NCBI GenBank assembly: GCA_965217605.1
Contig: CBDCJB010000012.1
Location: forward strand, 124,001 to 188,000
DNA length: 64,000 nucleotides
Reading direction: 5' to 3'
Source: JAYYZW01 sp965217605
Lineage (GTDB): Bacteria; Pseudomonadota; Gammaproteobacteria; Ga0077536
Position 1 is the stretch's first letter, and each line of letters begins with the position of its first letter. The notes under the pieces were generated by a model. That model had not been told where the DNA came from and searched no databases. It saw only the letters and a program-made list of their open reading frames with translations. Of this stretch, positions 62,839 to 64,000 are shown piece after piece. A program made the position numbers and the translations under genes.

Positions 62839-63294
62839 ATGCTCAAGCTGCGTGTCAATCAGCGCGAAGTCGAGGTCGAAAGCGCGCCGGATACGCCGCT
62901 GTTGTGGGTGCTGCGCGACGAACTCGGTCTGACGGGGACGAAGTACGGCTGCGGTAAAGCGGTGTGCGGCGCGTGCACCGTGTTCATCGACGGCAAACTC
63001 GCGCGCTCGTGTACCACGCCCTTATCGTCCGTCGGCGAGCACAAGATCGGCACCATCGAGGGCTTGGATTCCCCCACCGGCCGCGCCGTCCAGGCGGCCT
63101 GGTTGGAACTCGAAGTCGCGCAGTGCGGCTACTGCCAGTCCGGACAGATCCTTGCGGCCACCGCGCTCTTGGAGCGCAACGCGCACCCCGACAAAGCGGC
63201 TATCGACCGCGCCATGGATGGCAACATCTGCCGTTGCGCGACGTATGCGCGCATTCGCAAAGCCATCTATCGCGCGGTGGAGTTGTTGTCGTGA
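62839..63294 (+). CDS. (2Fe-2S) small subunit of a molybdenum hydroxylase (isoquinoline 1-oxidoreductase alpha-like)
   Basis: The 151-aa protein carries both [2Fe-2S] clusters of the xanthine oxidase family: Cys38, Cys43, Cys46 and Cys58 (GCGKAVCGACTV), and Cys96, Cys99, Cys131 and Cys133 (QCGYCQSGQ, GNICRCATY). It passes electrons from the molybdenum site. The stop overlaps the next start (GTGA), as expected for IorAB-type two-subunit enzymes without a separate FAD subunit. Confidence 0.95.
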   Translation: MLKLRVNQREVEVESAPDTPLLWVLRDELGLTGTKYGCGKAVCGACTVFIDGKLARSCTTPLSSVGEHKIGTIEGLDSPTGRAVQAAWLELEVAQCGYCQSGQILAATALLERNAHPDKAAIDRAMDGNICRCATYARIRKAIYRAVELLS

Positions 63295-64000
63295 ACGCCG
63301 GCATTTTCAAAATAAGCAGGCGGGATTTTCTACGGCACGGTCTCGCGGCGAGCGGCGGCCTGACACTCGGCGTCGGCTTTGTGGGGTGCAGCGACGAAAC
63401 CGTCCCCAACGAAACTGAAATCAACCGCACACCCGATTTGGCGCAAGAGCCCACGCGGTTCGCACCCAATGCGTTCGTGCGTATCGACACCGACAATACC
63501 GTGACGGTCGTCGTCAAACACATCGAGTTCGGTCAGGGTGTCTTTACCGGGCTGCCGACTTTGGTCGCCGACGAGCTCGACGCCGACTGGTCACAGATCC
63601 ACGCCGTAGGCGCGCCGGCCGATGCAGAGCGTTACCGCAATCTCAACTGGGGCCAGAGTCAAGGCACAGGCGGTAGTTCGTCGATGAACAACGCTTACCA
63701 GCAGATGCGGCGCGCCGGCGCGATGGCGCGCGCCATGTTGATCGGTGCTGCCGCGGAACAATGGGAGGTACCGCGCGGCGAGATCGAAGTTGCAGAAGGC
63801 GTGCTCAGTCACGCCGCGAGCGCGCAACGGGCAAACTTCGGTGAACTCGCGGCCCGCGCGGCGCGGCAAGAGGTGCCGCACGACGTAGCGCTCAAAGAAC
63901 CCGGTGAATTCGTCTTTATCGGCCGTGATGTACCGCGCACGGACATCAAGGCTAAAAACGACGGGACGGCCGTCTACACGCAGGACTTCACATTGCCGGG
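63291..64000 (+). CDS. Molybdopterin-binding large subunit of a molybdenum hydroxylase (partial, IorB-like, Tat-exported)
   Basis: About 237 residues are visible before the window ends. The N-terminus has a twin-arginine signal (SRRDFLRHG, then a hydrophobic stretch ending VGFVGC), so the enzyme is probably exported folded. The motifs VVKHIEFGQGVFTGLPTLVA and WGQSQGTGGSSSMNNAYQQM are typical of the aldehyde oxidase/xanthine dehydrogenase large subunit of the IorB group. A Cys at the end of the signal leaves a lipid-anchor possibility. The start is GTG, coupled to the small subunit. Confidence 0.93.
   Translation, partial: MNAGIFKISRRDFLRHGLAASGGLTLGVGFVGCSDETVPNETEINRTPDLAQEPTRFAPNAFVRIDTDNTVTVVVKHIEFGQGVFTGLPTLVADELDADWSQIHAVGAPADAERYRNLNWGQSQGTGGSSSMNNAYQQMRRAGAMARAMLIGAAAEQWEVPRGEIEVAEGVLSHAASAQRANFGELAARAARQEVPHDVALKEPGEFVFIGRDVPRTDIKAKNDGTAVYTQDFTLP

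Overview
The window looks like a chromosomal segment of a free-living gammaproteobacterium of moderately high GC. The evidence is the conserved block tRNA-Leu / tig-clpP-clpX-lon-hupB / tRNA-Val-tRNA-Asp / ppiD next to fabI, a tRNA cluster Pro-Arg-His-Lys, divergent ppsA/ppsR, an egtD-ampD-ampE unit, lpxH, and a homodimeric-type aceE followed by a two-lipoyl-domain aceF. I cannot assign a family or genus. TAA, TAG and TGA all act as ordinary stops.

Layout. 1-7.9 kb: one long leftward transcription unit with a peptide-type ABC solute-binding protein, two permeases and no ATPase, then fadI and a partial fadJ. 8-17.5 kb: housekeeping block with fabI, ppiD, two tRNAs, hupB, the heat-shock and trigger-factor proteases/chaperone, and tRNA-Leu. 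17.5-29 kb: accessory and signalling genes, including a secreted glutaredoxin-like protein, an NTF2-like protein, a SABATH-type methyltransferase, a luciferase-like oxidoreductase, a Ser/Thr kinase-HDOD fusion, a PilZ protein, a class III CoA-transferase, and a group of small membrane proteins (CREST-like, YdjM-like, TerC). 29-35 kb: a gene-poor accessory stretch with a complete IS4-family element, an SGNH protein, an exported alpha/beta hydrolase and a PEP-CTERM-like protein, bounded on the right by four tRNAs. 35.8-45 kb: cyclophilin, lpxH, ampE-ampD-egtD, a retropepsin-like protease, an AGCS symporter, nadC, an SRAP gene broken by an amber codon, a Sel1/SPOR protein, and two tandem paralogues of an unrecognised family. 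46-57 kb: ppsA/ppsR, an exported hydratase-like protein, MmgE/PrpD, and a compact run of LOG, HAD, macrodomain, HAD and lipoprotein genes, then an M17 aminopeptidase. 57-64 kb: aceE-aceF, a cytochrome P450, and the start of a molybdenum hydroxylase (2Fe-2S subunit plus Tat-exported large subunit).

The most unusual structure is a family of 165-bp palindromic repeats. There are three full copies at 18186, 33943 and 45013, one 48-bp internally deleted copy at 17509 and one degenerate end at 18787. All begin and end in CTAG or its remnant, and all sit directly at gene boundaries. In two cases the CTAG supplies a gene's TAG stop, and in one the element starts one base from an initiation codon. Three other small palindromic repeat types (REP-like, GGGTCAGA type, TATCTCAA type) are also present.
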